In this document: one piece after another, positions 1-13,079 of the stretch | How the letters are laid out: each line of letters begins with the position of its first letter | Numbering within the stretch: the stretch's first letter is position 1 | Source of the DNA: Cristatella mucedo | Taxonomy: Eukaryota; Bryozoa; Phylactolaemata; Cristatellidae | Length of the DNA: 64,000 bases | Direction of reading: 5' to 3' | Assembly: GCA_009760855.2 (NCBI GenBank) | Contig: WPIO01000035.1 | Coordinates: 1,520,501 to 1,584,500 of the forward strand | The notes under the pieces: model-generated | Database searches by the model: none | What the model was told of the DNA's origin: nothing | What the model saw: only the letters and a program-made list of their open reading frames with translations | Translations under genes and position numbers: made by a program

Positions 1-2200
1 TACGTTTAATGAAATTCCGTTTTTGGAATGTGCTAGAAGCGAGGCAGAACGTATTTTGAAAAAAACATTTAACACAAAATGAAGCCTGAAGACTGAGCAA
101 TATTTTGCATGTATATCCATAGCAGACCAGCTGTGCAAAAAAGGCTGACAATTCTAAAATTGCTTGTCATGGAAGTATTTAGAAAAATATAAATCATTCC
201 AACTTAATGTTAACTTGAAATCATTTCGAGGATATACTGCCTGTCAAAAATGCCTTGAAGGCTTACATGTAATTTCTGGAACTATTCCTGGAGATTACTA
301 GATTGGTCTGGTTGTTCTTAGATTACCTATCACGCTTGTCGTTAACGATTGGAAACATGGAGAAAATTGAGTATTTCATTCTGCAGTATTTATTCATCCT
401 GACATGAAAAGCGAATCCAAGTTCACACATTTTAAACCACTGAGCACCTGTTACGACTGCAAAGCTTTGCATTTTCACTTTATGTGGGAGCATATAGGTT
501 ATTGCATGAAGTGATAATGATTCCAAATCTCAGATAATAGACAAAAACTTGTTTTTTGCTTTTGAAAAACTATCGGATTCGAGCTGAAGGTTTCAAATGT
601 TGCTGAATTAAACTACGACCAATTAGGAACCCTTACCTAAAAACTATTTCAAAACGGAGTTGTATCATTAACATCTATTTCTAATCTACCTATAAGTTTC
701 ATTTCCGTTAAGGTAAACTTCAAAAATATTTTCCCAGTTTAGGTAGCATTTCAAATGAAAGGTGTTGATATACATCCAGGAAATACATGAGAGAATTAAC
801 TTTAAATTGCAAAGAAGAGTAAATAAATAATCAAGAAAAAAGCAAGATGATGAAAACAGCTGATAGTTGGAAAATTAATTATAATATCTCAAAGTCCCCT
901 AAGGCATATCAATTGAAATCATCCACATCTAAAGTATCAAAATATGGCTTCTTAAAGGACCAAATACAGTGAAATAGCATCACAAACAGAAAATAAACAA
1001 ACCTCATCAAAATTATAATACAAAATATGCCCATTTATTTTGTGATTCTAAAGTGGTTGAATATATAACACAAATTGGGGATAGCATTTCACATTTTTTC
1101 TTTGCCATCTAACGTAACCTGGTAAGTCTATTTTGTGTGAGCAGTAAGCTAAGAATAATAGCAGTGGCTCTCAACTCGCCTCACGCCACGACCCTTAAAT
1201 ACTATTTCTTACGTTACGGCGACTACAAACCATAAAAATTTGGCAAACACAATGTAGAAATGCGTGTTTTCCAACGGTCTCAGGCGACCACCGTGAAAGT
1301 TTCGTTCAACCCGCAAAGGAATCGTGACACACAGGTTAGAGTATTCCGAAGCTTACCCTTACAAAATAATCATTATTAAAAATCAATGAAATACCAGTTG
1401 CTCATTTTAAAACAAGGTGTGCACGTTCGAGCAAGAGTAAACTCTCGAGGAATACACTGTTAGTATAAAACATGAGAAATGTAATCTAGCGATAGCCGAC
1501 TTAGCCCCATTGTTGGTAGGGAAATGGCTTCATTTATAAACTAGTCACCAAAGATAAAGCAACTATAACTGCCGCATTGAATTAGCATGCTGCATGACAC
1601 AAGTACATGACCCGAGTATTAAGTTCCGAATATTCAAAGATGCAAACAAGCTTTACCACAATTAAATGAAAAGAGTGATTTGCTTAAAGTTCAGGTCCAG
1701 ATAAAGATGTAATTGTAATTGTATTTAAATAAGCAAGTAAAGATGCAGATTATTAAAACGTGCTAAATTTAAGACTGAGAAACTTCACGAGACTTGTTAA
1801 CGATATGACTTGCTTCAATTAGCTTCTATTCTTTACCCAAAAAGGTAATTAAAGAATTAAATTCCCGTTGAAACTTTGCTAACGGTCATACGTATGGAAG
1901 AGGCAGGGGGGATTGTTGTACAATTTACTCTGCTCTACGATTAAAGGGCCAACTTATACGACCGAGGTATTTCACTGGAACACATGAGCATATGCGAAAG
2001 ACTAATATACATATTAGGTATGACACAGCGCTATAAAGATATATTTCAGGTATATTTTTAAGACATTTCATTTACATTTATATCATAATGGCAAGCCTCT
2101 ATAGAAAGTAAATCAGAATCATGATTTCTTCTGGAAAATGTTGACTTAAGCTAAGCATTCCTTAGAAAGAGTTAGAAAAATAGATCATCAGAAGATCGCT
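1..2200. other. No gene recognised (intron or intergenic)
   Basis: AT-rich sequence with only short, stop-bounded ORFs. I searched it for a short hydrophobic ATG exon with a phase-1 donor, which would be the missing signal-peptide exon of the receptor gene to the right, and found none that convinced me. It is either upstream intron or intergenic DNA. Confidence 0.5.
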
Positions 2201-2210
2201 TATGTTAAAG

Positions 2211-2520
2211 TGACGTGTTCGAGTTTTTGCAACACAAATGCTGTAGCAAAAAACCCTAAAATTGGCAGCACCGTTTATATAGGATTGAAATTTGACCACG
2301 TTCCCATTGAAAATATTAGAGGCGTAATGCTATTTTCCGATAAACGTGACAAGCATCGTCCTGAACAGGATCGTTTAACCTCATCGCATACACATCTAGT
2401 TATTTTTGGTTAGCTCCTTAAATACTTTCTTTGAGGTGATACGATAGGCCAGTTCGCGTTATGCAACAATTGTGCTTTTTCCAGAAATCCCCAAGAGTAA
2501 TCAGATGACCAAGCACAGGA
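2211..2520 (+). pseudogene. Decayed B-type Ig-like exon (upstream)
   Basis: A possible acceptor (TTAAAG, AG at 2209-2210) leads in phase 1 into an open frame. By eye this aligns with exon B1: STVYIGLKFD against RTLYMACIIPD, then about 39 residues with a single one-residue offset ending in IFG against LFG. The frame stops at TAG right after FG (2411-2413), but past the stop the residues still track B1, including the region of the second Ig cysteine. The first Ig cysteine and the tryptophan are replaced. It lies 0.4 kb before exon A1, so the A/B array probably extended further left. This is a manual alignment of a diverged sequence; chance similarity is possible. Confidence 0.38.
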
Positions 2521-2542
2521 CACACTACCAATGTGCATGCTT

Positions 2543-2850
2543 GAAGCCACACACAAAAATCCAGACACACATGCATACACCCACACACAGACACACACAA
2601 ATATAGGCAAGCACACATGCACACACACACAGACACCCACTAATATAGGCACATGCACATGTGCACACACACACATACACACGCACACACGCACACACAC
2701 ACACACACACACACACTCATGCAGGCACACACACACATACACATGCACATATAAGAGTGTACACATGCAAACACATAGGCACACTCATGCACACAACTGC
2801 TAGTGCATGCAGGTGCAGACATACACAAGAGAATACACACATAAGCACAC
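2543..2850. repeat. (AC)n-rich microsatellite
   Basis: About 300 bp of interrupted CA dinucleotide repeats with ATGCAC and ACACGC variants; the purest run is near 2690-2715. It lies directly upstream of exon A1. Open frames on both strands here are repeat artefacts (Cys/Val or His/Thr repeats). Confidence 0.95.
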
Positions 2851-2949
2851 ACTCGGGCATTATATTTTCAAATTGATATATTACTAAGAAATGATTATGT
2901 TCAAACCGAATAGGCAAAAGTGACATAATTCAACACTGTATACTTTTAG

Positions 2950-3321
2950 TAATTCAATCCGTGACAACAACTAGATGGAGTGACACAACCAAGCATTATA
3001 CATGGTCATTAGGATTTCCTTACTTTGTTTGCTGCGACATAAGTCTTTTGAGTGAATACGATGTATCGAACATCACATGGACTATTGCTGAACTAAGTGA
3101 AAGAGACCCAAATGAAGCTGAACTTGTCAGCATAGGAAACACATACGGCAGAAAAATCCAAGGACAACGATGTGGACAAAGCTCATCAGTAGTTATAATT
3201 TCTCAACAGTACAGTAACAATGAAATCCAAATTAGTTGCTCTGCAAATGTGGTCCTCAAGTCCGGTGGACGTTTGCCTTACAAAGTCACATCACAGGAGC
3301 TTATTGCTGAAGTTAGTAAAG
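2950..3321 (+). CDS. Exon A1: type A Ig-like domain
   Basis: A 124-codon exon between TACTTTTAG and GTAAAT, phase 1 at both ends. Within the exon the residues that look structural are Cys28-Cys29, Trp44 (15 after Cys29), Cys75 and Cys97. The Cys29/Trp44/Cys97 spacing fits a V-type Ig fold, with Cys28 and Cys75 as a likely extra pair. Asn41 is in an N-glycosylation sequon (NIT). The motif NTYGRK at 64-69 is shared with exon A2. The two A exons align over all 124 positions without a gap at about 30% identity by my count, so their divergence is old. The domain resembles no family I can name from sequence alone. Confidence 0.8.
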
Positions 3322-3604
3322 GTAAATGCAATTCTAAATAACTTATTTTATCTTGTAGATCTAAAAAGCTTCAACTCTAAAAATAATAAGAGACTATTTG
3401 CAGAAATATTCGTACATTAATATTATAATATTGTGTACCTGTTTAGAAAGCCTCGATGTGATCGACTTGAATGAAACTTTAACAAAATAGGTAAACTAAC
3501 CACAATTAAAGATACTGGGCTCTCATTTTTTCACAATTCAAGCTTAATCAAAACTGTGGATTTAGTGCATTACTACACTATAGAATTATAACTTTCTGAA
3601 ACAT

Positions 3605-4980
3605 ATTAATAATGCACTTGATAAAGCACCGTCAGAGAACTCAATCTGTTTCTAGGCGATTTGCATTTGCTGCAAATGAAAATACGATTGAATGGTGTGT
3701 GATTTCGTGCTTGATAAGCAACATAAATAAATAACATGGTTAAGGGTGACATGCACAGGGTCAGCATGCAAATGTGGTTAGTCGCAGCTTGAACAGTATC
3801 AGCAGTAATAAAACCGGGACCCAGCAAATGCTGTCCTAAACAGGCGTGTTTTTAGGTTCTTTTTAAATGTGGTCAAGTCAGGTGATTTTGTGATCCAAGG
3901 CGGAAGTGAGTTCCAAGCTTTGGGAGCATACGAACTAACTGTACTATCTCCAAAGAATTTGAGGTTGTTAAGAGGTACTGGTAAACTGTCAGAATGCGAA
4001 AAGCAGGTCTCACGATGCTTGGCCTGGTGAGGGAGTAGATCTGAGAGATAGGCTGGAGCCAAAGAATGAAGCAACCTAGAAGTGAGTGACCAAGCCTTGA
4101 AGTCGATCACTTACTTGAATGATAGCCAGTACAGGTCGGAAAGTAGTGGAGGGATGAGGCAATTGCGATGCTGGCGACAGACAAGCCTAGTTGCAGAGTT
4201 TGGAACCTGCTGTTAGCCAAGTATTGAACATGCTGGTACGCCAGAAAGCAGTGAGTTACAGAAGTCAAGACGGAATGTCACAATCGTACCGACCAACTTA
4301 GACGTGCTATCCTTATCTAAACAAGCTCGAATTCTTTATTAATTTGGTGTATCTGGAAACTCGCAGACTTGATGGTGGTGCTGATGTGGTTTTCCGGCTT
4401 GTGGTAACTTTGGAACATGACATCTAGATTTCGTACTGATTCAACTGGATATCCGCTGGCAGAGCCGATTGAGCTTTTGATTTGCAACTTTCGAATCTCA
4501 CTGGGTTTGATCACAACTAATTGTTAGGTTTTATCATCGTTTAGTATAGGAAAACCTACTGCCATCCGTGTGTGGATGTCCTAAATATATTAAGTGAGAG
4601 AGCTGAGCGACTTTGAGGTGCTCGAAGGTTGATAGGGATTTAAGCAAAGACGCAACTGAGTGTCATCCCCATAGAAGTGAAAACTTCGATTTTTCTTGGC
4701 AATTACATCGGCCAGTGGGAGGGTGTAAACCATTAAAAGAACCGGACCCAGCACGGAGCCCTAAGTCACTCCATTTTGAAGAGGTACCTCGGATGATCTT
4801 TGTCGATTCATGTCAATACTCTGGAGTCTTCCACTGTGATATGACCCGAACCATTGCAGAGCCGTACCATTGACGCCCAGGAGTGATGAGAAGTGCTCCT
4901 AGAAGAACTTGGTGGTAGATAATATCAAAAGCTGCCGAAAGATTGAGCAAAACAAGCAGAGGTAATCTACCCATGATTTA
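3605..4980 (-). mobile_element. LINE family 1 copy, 5'-truncated
   Basis: Reads on the minus strand from a reverse-transcriptase fragment near 4980 to the 3' end near 3605. The complement shows the family hallmarks: a conserved C-terminal region with PAYLSDLLPHQAKH and KAWNSLP (open at 3799-4110), followed by the 3' UTR with GCATGC-rich repeats and the GGCGCTTTATCAAGTGCATTA tail. Stops and frameshifts disable it. It lies in the A1-B1 intron and faces another copy (5230-6345) head to head. Confidence 0.85.
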
Positions 4981-5229
4981 TTCCAATGTTTGTCATTGAA
5001 GCCTTTTACAAAAGTCTCAAAACACAATTTGTGAATTTACAGTTTTCTATTCGACAGAAAGCTATAACAATAATAATATTAGACTCGATTATACGACCTC
5101 TGACAGCTCTATCTTTTCTTAGGTGTTTTACAGACTGCGACGTTAGTTTGTTGCCGGCATGGTAACAAGTCTTAACGTATCTCAGATTCAATGACTTAAT
5201 TTCAAATATTGGTATCGATTCTTCCTCGT

Positions 5230-6345
5230 CGTGGGTGAGACTCTACCTGCTTTGATCCCTCCCAGCCTTCGAGCACCTCAAATACTCTCAAGTCACTTGT
5301 TGCATGTATTAATGACATCGCACATGGATGGCAGCAAATTTTTAAAAACTAAACAATGAGAAAACTAACTTACTAGTTATGGGTAAACCCAGTGTGATTC
5401 AGAAATTGAAAAGGCTGACGCTCAAAATTGTCTCATCCAGCATATCTCCTGATGAATTAGCTCACAATCTATGTGTCATGTTCCAAACTGACATCTAGTT
5501 AGACGACCACATCAGCTCCTCAGTCAAATTTGCCTACTTTCAGCTACACAACATCGCTACAATTCGGACTTGTTTAGACAAGGATACCACGTCTAAGTGT
5601 ACCCAAGCATTCGTAACATCCCGTCTTGACTTCGGCAACTCACTGCTTACTGGCCTACAGGCATGTGCAATGAAGCGATTGCAGGTGGTGCAAAACTCGG
5701 CAGCTAGGCATGTCTGTTGTGAAAGTCGCAGTTGCATAAACATCAAACCTCTTCTCGCCGACCCGCACTGGCTACCTATCAAGCGACGGATCAACTTCTA
5801 GGTTTTGCAGCTCACTTTTAGGTCATTTCATTCTTTGGCCCCAGCCAGTCTCTCAGATCTACTCCTCAACCAGGCCAAGCATCCTACCAACTGCATTTCG
5901 GAACCCAACAGTTTACTAATACCTCTTACAAACCCCAAATCCTTTGAAGATAGTGCATTTAGTTCGTAGGCTCCCAAAGCCTGGAACTCACGCCCGAATT
6001 TAGTCACAACATCCCCTGACTTGACCACAATTAAAAATAATTGTCAAACATACCTATTCAGGACAGCATTTAATAGGTCCCTGTGATTCGTCCTTCATGT
6101 GCTTATGCATGCTGACACTGTGCATGCTGTCACTAACCACATTAGTGCATTGCATTGCATTGCACATTGCATGCTGACCCTGTGAATGTCACTCTTAACC
6201 ATGTTGTTCATGTTGTTTATCAAGCATGATATTAGTCACCGTGCAATCGCTTTGGCCTTTACAGCAAATGTGAAGTGCCTAGAAAGAGATGGAGTTCTCT
6301 TAGGGCGCTTTATCAAGTGCATAATAATTATTACTGTCATTATTA
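5230..6345 (+). mobile_element. LINE family 1 copy, 5'-truncated
   Basis: Starts inside the RT domain (frame of CFDPSQPS), runs through the C-terminal region and 3' UTR, and ends in GGGCGCTTTATCAAGTGC plus (ATT)n. It has many stops. Its 5' end faces the minus-strand copy at 3605-4980. Confidence 0.85.
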
Positions 6346-6629
6346 TTATTTCACAAATGTGTTTGATTACTTAACCAATCTCCAGCACCACATTTCTTAC
6401 ACCGACTGACTAATTGGCTCTACTTCCTCAGGCACCTGGATCAACTCAGATCAAGAGTCGCACATTTGACCAAATGTTCGAGCACATTTGCTCTTCATTA
6501 CCAATTATCATTACCGCATTCTGCTTATCTAACCAAATATAAATCTCATTTAGTCAGAAAACTTTGGCCTCATATTCCTCCTCAACTGCTATTACATGCA
6601 AATCCCGAAATCCTTTAGACCCTTGCCAC

Positions 6630-6765
6630 CCCCGATTAGCCTTGCAGCTAACGTGCTTGCTCCGATCAAGGTCTGGCCGAGGTCGTGGACTTGAGCCCCA
6701 TGGCATATGTGAACTGCCTGAATAGATTTCAAGTTCTTTTAGGGTTCTATTCAAATTAATTGTGT
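6630..6765 (+). mobile_element. SINE family 1 (tRNA-derived), fragment
   Basis: Shares the block GAGGTCGTGG, then CTTGAGCCCC, ATGGCATATGTGAA and CCTGAATAGA with the copies near 40.3, 40.5 and 56.2 kb. The tRNA head is damaged. It is inserted in a LINE. Confidence 0.65.
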
Positions 6766-7398
6766 ACCCTCTTTTCGATGCTGTTTGTGAGAGAATATCT
6801 GTTTTGCCTCAGTTGCTCAATCCCATTTCTGATATGCCGTCATAGGCAGATGGCAACAGCAACACACTATCTAACATGCCCAGAGGCTTTGCAGCTTTGA
6901 CTAAGCTCACTGTGAGCCCTCGAACAGACTGCCAGTATTTTTTGCAAAAATTAAAGCAGCTAAGGGTGTTATGCACCAGCTTGAAAAAACAGTCAATCAT
7001 AAGGTCGAATGTCCATCGTCAGGCATATGAGGATTTCTGCAGATCCTATAAATCGATCCTAAGAAAGGTGATGTTTAGCTGATTTAAAAAAATTGTTGGA
7101 TCACATTTAAACAATCCGAATATTCTGATTTCGACGATCAGGCGTCTCCTAAACCACTTTAATGTGACATAAAAATGTAATTATCACAGAGATGATATAC
7201 TTTATTACTTCTCTAGCTTTTTTGTCAACCAATTTACAAGATTTTCTAAACGCCCTTATGATGCCAGCACCCTCCCTTGAATAAAGTCTCTCAATTGCAT
7301 GCAGCCCCTCAATGTCTACATTTAAGTAGGTCACTAGTGACCTCGTCCTAAAATTTAAATCTAGTTAAGATAATTAATTAAAACTATTTAAACACGGA

Positions 7399-7432
7399 TA
7401 ATAATAATAATAATGCACTTGATAAAGCGCCA
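7399..7432 (-). mobile_element. Very short LINE family 1 tail insertion
   Basis: (AAT)n followed by GCACTTGATAAAGCGCC, the reverse complement of the family 1 3' tail, lies inside a plus-strand LINE. It looks like a retrotransposition event truncated after about 30 bp. Confidence 0.55.
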
Positions 7433-9638
7433 AAATACTAATCACAGAAGACAATTAGTTCTTTGGACCCTATCTTGCCAGTACAATGCATTTATATGCT
7501 CATTTCTTGCATTATTAACCTTTAAAAAACCTTCATAGCTTCAAGTCATATCACAGCACCTTTCAAATGACTGTATTTGGACTATCACTCAAAAAAGTAA
7601 CTCCAGACCGGGTGACCTCGTGCAACGACCTCCCAGACCTGCTTCTACAATTTCTATCAAATACACTTTAAGAAGTCCTGCCAGATCAGATTAGTTCAAA
7701 TATTGAGACATCTAACCTACCAAGTAAGTTCCGCTCTGGTTTTGGATAAAATCACTACGGGAAGTCAGCATTCCATTGGGTTTACAATGACCTACTTATG
7801 AATGCACGTTTAGGGGAAGTCAGCATTCCATTGGGAGTACAACGACCTACTTATGAATGCTGGTTTAGGTAAATAATCTTATATTTTGTATCACATCCTG
7901 CATCAGCTTTCAATAGTATCGATCGTGAAATCCTACATGGGGGCCAATCATCTCTCCTGGTCATCATCTTCACTGCTCTGCAATGGTTCAGGTACTACCT
8001 TAGAGGAAGACTGCTGAGCGTTGATGTGGGAGGACGAGGATCGTTGGAGAAACGTCAGAAATAGGGAGTCTGGCAAGGATTGTACTTGATTCGGTTCGTT
8101 TATCATTATACTCTCCCCTTAGCTAATGTGGTTCTCAGGCTCATTATAGGCCTTTGTGTAGATGCAGTTGAAACTAATGTGTATAATTCCTTCGATCCTT
8201 CATGCCCCTGACCAATTCGAATTCTCCTAATTCCCGTGTAACATTTATATATGAAATATACATTTGGATGACAGCAAACGTTTTTCTTAAATTTAAACGC
8301 TATGAAACTAAATTACTAGTTATGGGCAAAGCAAGTGGGATTATAAAATTAAAAAAATGAAAGCTCAAAAAACGGGTTATGCCACTGTATCTTTTGTTGA
8401 ATGTGCTCGCAAACTGGGTATCATGTTCAAAAGCTACCCTTTTTTAGATAGCTGCATCAGCTCTACAGGTATTTCTGCCAACTTTCATTTATGTAATATT
8501 GCTATAATTAAATTGTCAAATTCATTTGTGTGTAGACAGGGATTACACGCTTAAATTGGATTTCACATGTTTGACATCATGCTTCGACTTCTTAACCTGA
8601 CTGCTTGCTGGCGGTCTAGCTAGTGCTATCACTTGCTTAAAGTTTGTGAAAACCTCTGCAGCTACACTCCGTGTGTACACTCCGTTTGAAGCAGCCACAT
8701 CACACCACTTCTAGCCGACCTGCGCTCACTCCCAGTCCAGCAATGCACCGAATCCACAGCTCTATGACTAATTGTTTAGTTAATATATAATTTTGCTACA
8801 AGTTATCTATCCGGTTGACTCCCTGTCAGGCTTAGCATCTTCTAACCATCATTTTGGAATGTAACTGCTTACCTCCACTTCATGCAAATCTAAAATTCGT
8901 TTAGAGACCGTGCCTTCAATTGGTATTCTCCAACAGCCTGGAAATCACTCCCGATTTGGATCACAATAACTCCTGAATTTTGGACAATTAAAATTAACAC
9001 TAAACACATTTTTATAATGCAAATAATGGGTCCCTTTGATTTGCCTTTTATGTGCAATGCTGTAACTGGCCATACTTGCAGGCTCACCCTGTGCATGCTA
9101 CCCCTGACCATGTTATTCTTTTCTTTCGTTGGGCTTGCTACCACAAGTTCGTTGATCGTGTTTCATTCCTTTGAGAGTTCTATATCAAATGTATCATCAT
9201 TGTCATGATGATAACGTTTCTCTTCAGTACCGATTAGACTAGATATGCTTCTATAAATTATATTAGGTTGGTTACTAATATTTTCACCTATCCGCATTCT
9301 TTCCTTAAGTACCTTTGATGGTTACTCTTCGGTCAAAAAAACTGCAACAATATTATCATGTAAACCGGAGGGCACAATATCCTGTCATTTCTTTTACCTC
9401 GGTAAAACTGCTCCTATTTTTGCAAGGCCTCAGGTATTCCTTCTGCAGTTTCAATTATTGCATAAGAAATACCTTTTCCTTATTTAATGACTCCAATTAT
9501 TTCAAGTTTATACAGGCGTTTAATGTTTACAAGTAGTTACCTTAATCATCTTGAACCTGCAAGGAAATTAGCAACATAAACTATTGACCCAGTGTTCTTT
9601 GATTGTGAAACTTTTAGAACGTTTGCTAAAGGAACAAG

Positions 9639-9779
9639 CACACACACACACACACACATACACAGACACACGCACACACTCACGAGCACACATACACACA
9701 CACACACACGCACAAGCACGTCCACACAAACTCATACACACACACACATACGCACACTCAGACACACACACACACACAG
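9639..9779. repeat. (AC)n microsatellite
   Basis: About 140 bp of interrupted CA repeats with ACGC and ACTC variants, in the A1-B1 intron. The overlapping His/Thr-rich and Cys/Val-rich frames are artefacts. Confidence 0.95.
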
Positions 9780-10259
9780 GTCCTTTGCATCAATGCTAAT
9801 TAATCCACAATTATCTTCAGGGATACTAACTTCCGCTAGCATATATTGAATAAAACTAATCTGGCTTGCAAGTAATTTAAGAAATCAAACCAAAATAATA
9901 AGTGCTATGAACTGTTTTACTCTTGATATAGGAATAAGGAGGAGAGTTACAAAAATATATATAGAGAGCTTGAGGATTACGAATGGCTTGTGTGATTTAT
10001 GGTGTGTGAATGGTGTGATGATTTAATGGTGTGTGATTTACGCATTTTTCCATGCTATAAATGAGTAACTAAATGAATGCAGCTACAGCTTCCCTATCTG
10101 TAGTTGAGGGCATTGCTGTTAAGTCGGAGTACTCATCTCCATACCTTACTATATCGAGATCTCGAGTAAAATTAAAATGAAGATTACGAGTAACTTAAGT
10201 TGCACCATCCACCCAAGCTAACGATCTTTACACTTCATGCTGTGTGCTCTTCTCACTGC

Positions 10260-10581
10260 TCACCTATCACCTTATTTCAAGCCTCTCACTAATCTCGGTC
10301 TTATCATCAAGCCTTCTGCTTTGTTCTATGTTAGCATGCTAGCCTTTATGACTCATCCACACTGCCAAGCATGTGTCCAGTTACCTGAACGGCCACGTAT
10401 TCTCTGGTACCATTTATTTTACACCCGAAAGGTATTATTATTCACTTATGCATAGGGTCTATGCATATTCCAATGCCTACACTATAATTTTGAATGCTGA
10501 TTTATTTGCAGAAATCTGTAACGTGCCTAAAAAAACGTTGTTAGTATTAGGAACCTCTTCTAACGCGCTAATAATATTTTA
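10260..10581 (+). pseudogene. Decayed B-type Ig-like exon in the A1-B1 intron
   Basis: The frame open from 10352 to the stop at 10579-10581 aligns with exon B1. YLNG matches YVNG; TPE matches SPE after a three-residue insertion. Then about 35 residues align without a gap: YTIILNADLFAEICNV against WTISLPPGNFEIYCER, and SSN against ASN fifteen residues after the shared cysteine. The first half of the domain appears in another frame (LFYVSMLAF), so a frameshift lies near 10345-10360. No donor follows. The exon is a fossil, not part of the joined transcript. Confidence 0.5.
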
Positions 10582-10589
10582 ATTGTGCT

Positions 10590-12028
10590 TTCTTAGCCAC
10601 TTACAAAAATTAATCAAGCAAGAACATTCACACTTTGGATTAAATAGGTAGACCTTACAATACAAATACCTTTAACGATTAAAGTAATTTTTGTTTGGCT
10701 AGGATTAACTTAAACGAGTTCGACTAGTTACTCGGGCATAATTTCAAAGTTGGCTGTTTAGAAAATTCTCTCTGGTATTCACCATTTTTAGCATAAACAA
10801 AAGGGAGCATTATTACATATTTCCTTCGTGACTGTTGCAAAACCGACACCAAAATAGTAATTTTTTCCGGATCTTAGTCTTGCATTTTACTGATTCACTC
10901 ACTACGTAGCTAGAGTGCTTTATTTATTCGTTTTGAGCTAACATATGCAAAAGTTGTAGCCAAATTCTGTACACATATTAATTGCTGGAGTGTTTGAGGA
11001 ATATAGTACTAGGACTACTATACAATACACATCATTTTATCTGCATCAAATTAAAAATATTTTGCATTCGTGGGAAATATTGCTAACATTAAAGTCTATG
11101 CACTTACGATATTTAACACAGTAAAAAACAAAATTGAAGTGTAAGCTACACTAATGGCGATTGTTGGCTTGATTTTGACGGATTTAGCATAACAATTCTT
11201 TCACTCCTAATAGCCTTTATTCAGTATTATCATGATGCGCCTTATTCTAAAATTATATGTAATACTTTCAATTTGAACAGAAACTCTACCTAAGAATTTC
11301 TCGAAAATCTACTTGTTTATCTAAAACTAAATTGGTTTAGTGCTTATTTATGGAAAATCGATATTCCCATGTGCAAACTAAAATTAGGTTAAAAGTTAGC
11401 AGCTATCTGAAAGCGTTATGCATGTTCTTATAGATTTGAAAGCATTTTCAAAACTACCGCAAACTCCATTGCTGCTCAAGTAAAAACGGATACAGATAGG
11501 ATTATTTTTATGAAGCAGCTTTAAATAATAATGATAAGGATTATCAGGGTGGAGGTCAGAAACGGTTTTCACAGAATGGACTAACATTTTAACCTTGCCA
11601 GTGATTTTAGTTTTGAGTAATGTTGGTCAAGATGACAATTAATATTCTATGCAATTATATCACGGAGAACCCTGATGGGGCGCCTGTTTAGTTATTTTAA
11701 AATTTGAAAAGCTCATACAATTTCATGATCCATTAAATATCTTTGAATTTACTTTGCCTGTTGAAATAAAAAATGTGATTTTTGCTTTGGTTGAAATATG
11801 AAAAATTAAGATACTGTATAATGCACCACAATTATTATTTATCTGATATAACTATATACCTATGCAATAAATGAGGAAAAACGAAGTATTGCAACAGTAA
11901 TATGCCACTAATCAATCCGAAGTTTATTCCGGTCTTGCTTTAGGATCGCCTTCGGGTTTAAACGTAATTCCGCTTGCACCAGATGCAACGTTCGGTGAAT
12001 TTTTATTTATGCCTCAGAATCATTCTAG
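10590..12028. other. Intron, nothing recognised
   Basis: AT-rich end of the A1-B1 intron. I looked for an A-type exon here, as the alternating order would predict, and saw no convincing one. Confidence 0.5.
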
Positions 12029-12343
12029 ATCCTCAACTTGTACACCTTTTAAAAAATGGTGAGGTTTTGACGAATCGAACTCTCTACATGGCTTGCATCA
12101 TACCTGACCAATATTTCAAAGAATATATAACCATAAATTGGTACGTCAATGGAAAAGCTATATTTAAAACCAGTCCAGAAAACATAGGCACTGCAACAAT
12201 AGGCGATCAACTACTACTTTTTGGCAATTGGACCATTTCACTACCGCCTGGAAACTTTGAAATATACTGCGAGCGGAAAATAGGCATTCCCATGGTAAAA
12301 TCTATCGCATCAAATATCTTTGTAGTCAATTTTGATCCAGAAG
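12029..12343 (+). CDS. Exon B1: type B Ig-like domain
   Basis: 105 codons between CATTCTAG and GTAAGT, phase 1 at both ends. It shows the Ig signature Cys23, Trp38 (15 later) and Cys81 (58 after Cys23), with hydrophobic strands around them (LYMACII, ITINWYV, FEIYC). Sequons lie at Asn16 (NRT) and Asn67 (NWT). The upstream open frame extends to a TTG codon at 11974, but the acceptor at 12027-12028 gives exactly the length and phase of exon B2, so I start the exon there. It was duplicated with exon B2. Confidence 0.82.
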
Positions 12344-13079
12344 GTAAGTAACGAGTTTTATTTTTACTGATATAAGGAATAACTAAGCATACTCAATGTA
12401 TGTGTAGTAAAATAATGAATAGCTTACATATTTTAATGGGAGTAGTTTATGCATTGGATGCAATGGCTTGGTTCTTCGAGTGGTAACTACTTTAACTATC
12501 CATAAACTTGTATTAGGCAGTTAAAACCCCAGAGTGAATTACCATGTAGAAGCCTGTAATTTCACCATATTAAAATAAGGCACTTTGTATCACCTTAGGA
12601 GTAAACTAGATAAAACGGAATTTACATTGAACTAGTGCAGGAATTAAAAAACTGAGGTAAAGAGCTAACTTATATTATGACTTTACTTCGGTACATGCGA
12701 CTTCATTCGAATGTAACTTACAAGGATACTGACGAAGAGTAAATGGCTCTGTTTAAAGTCAAAAGCAAGTACCTTAACAAACTTTTAACTTATACCTCGA
12801 AGTACCAAGGTTTGAAATATTAAAGTAAAAACTAATTAAATATATAAAGATTATTTATACAGATCTTGTCTAGTGTTTAATTTACTGGTAAGTGTAGTTA
12901 GCATCTCTATTGTAAATTTGCTTAATTTTCTGCTGATTTCTTTAATGACTCAAATCCAGCGCACGCAGCTTTTCTTAAGAAACTCCACACAAGTATTGAC
13001 ATTCGGACTAATCTCTTACGAGTTGCTTCAGCACGATCCAGTAAAAAGCTATAGGTCAATAATACCCGGCTTGCCATTT

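Larger units (their letters stand above)
6400..9205 (+). mobile_element. LINE family 1 copy, long but heavily decayed
   Basis: Nucleotide similarity to the 31-34 kb copy can be followed from the end of the endonuclease domain (SDH region near 6520), through the linker (7006-7340), the RT core (7440-8200) and the C-terminus to the 3' UTR (about 9200). It is interrupted by a SINE (6630-6765), by a tiny minus-strand LINE tail (7399-7432) and by an internal tandem duplication near 7755-7866. No useful ORF remains. Confidence 0.75.

Noticed and set aside
2410-2926. Several Cys/Val-rich and His/Thr-rich ORFs on both strands
   Set aside because: They are translations of an (AC)n microsatellite.
10800-10870. 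Possible A-type exon (YFLRDCC-like stretch)
   Set aside because: Stops in frame and only a few residues match; no tryptophan or motif follows.
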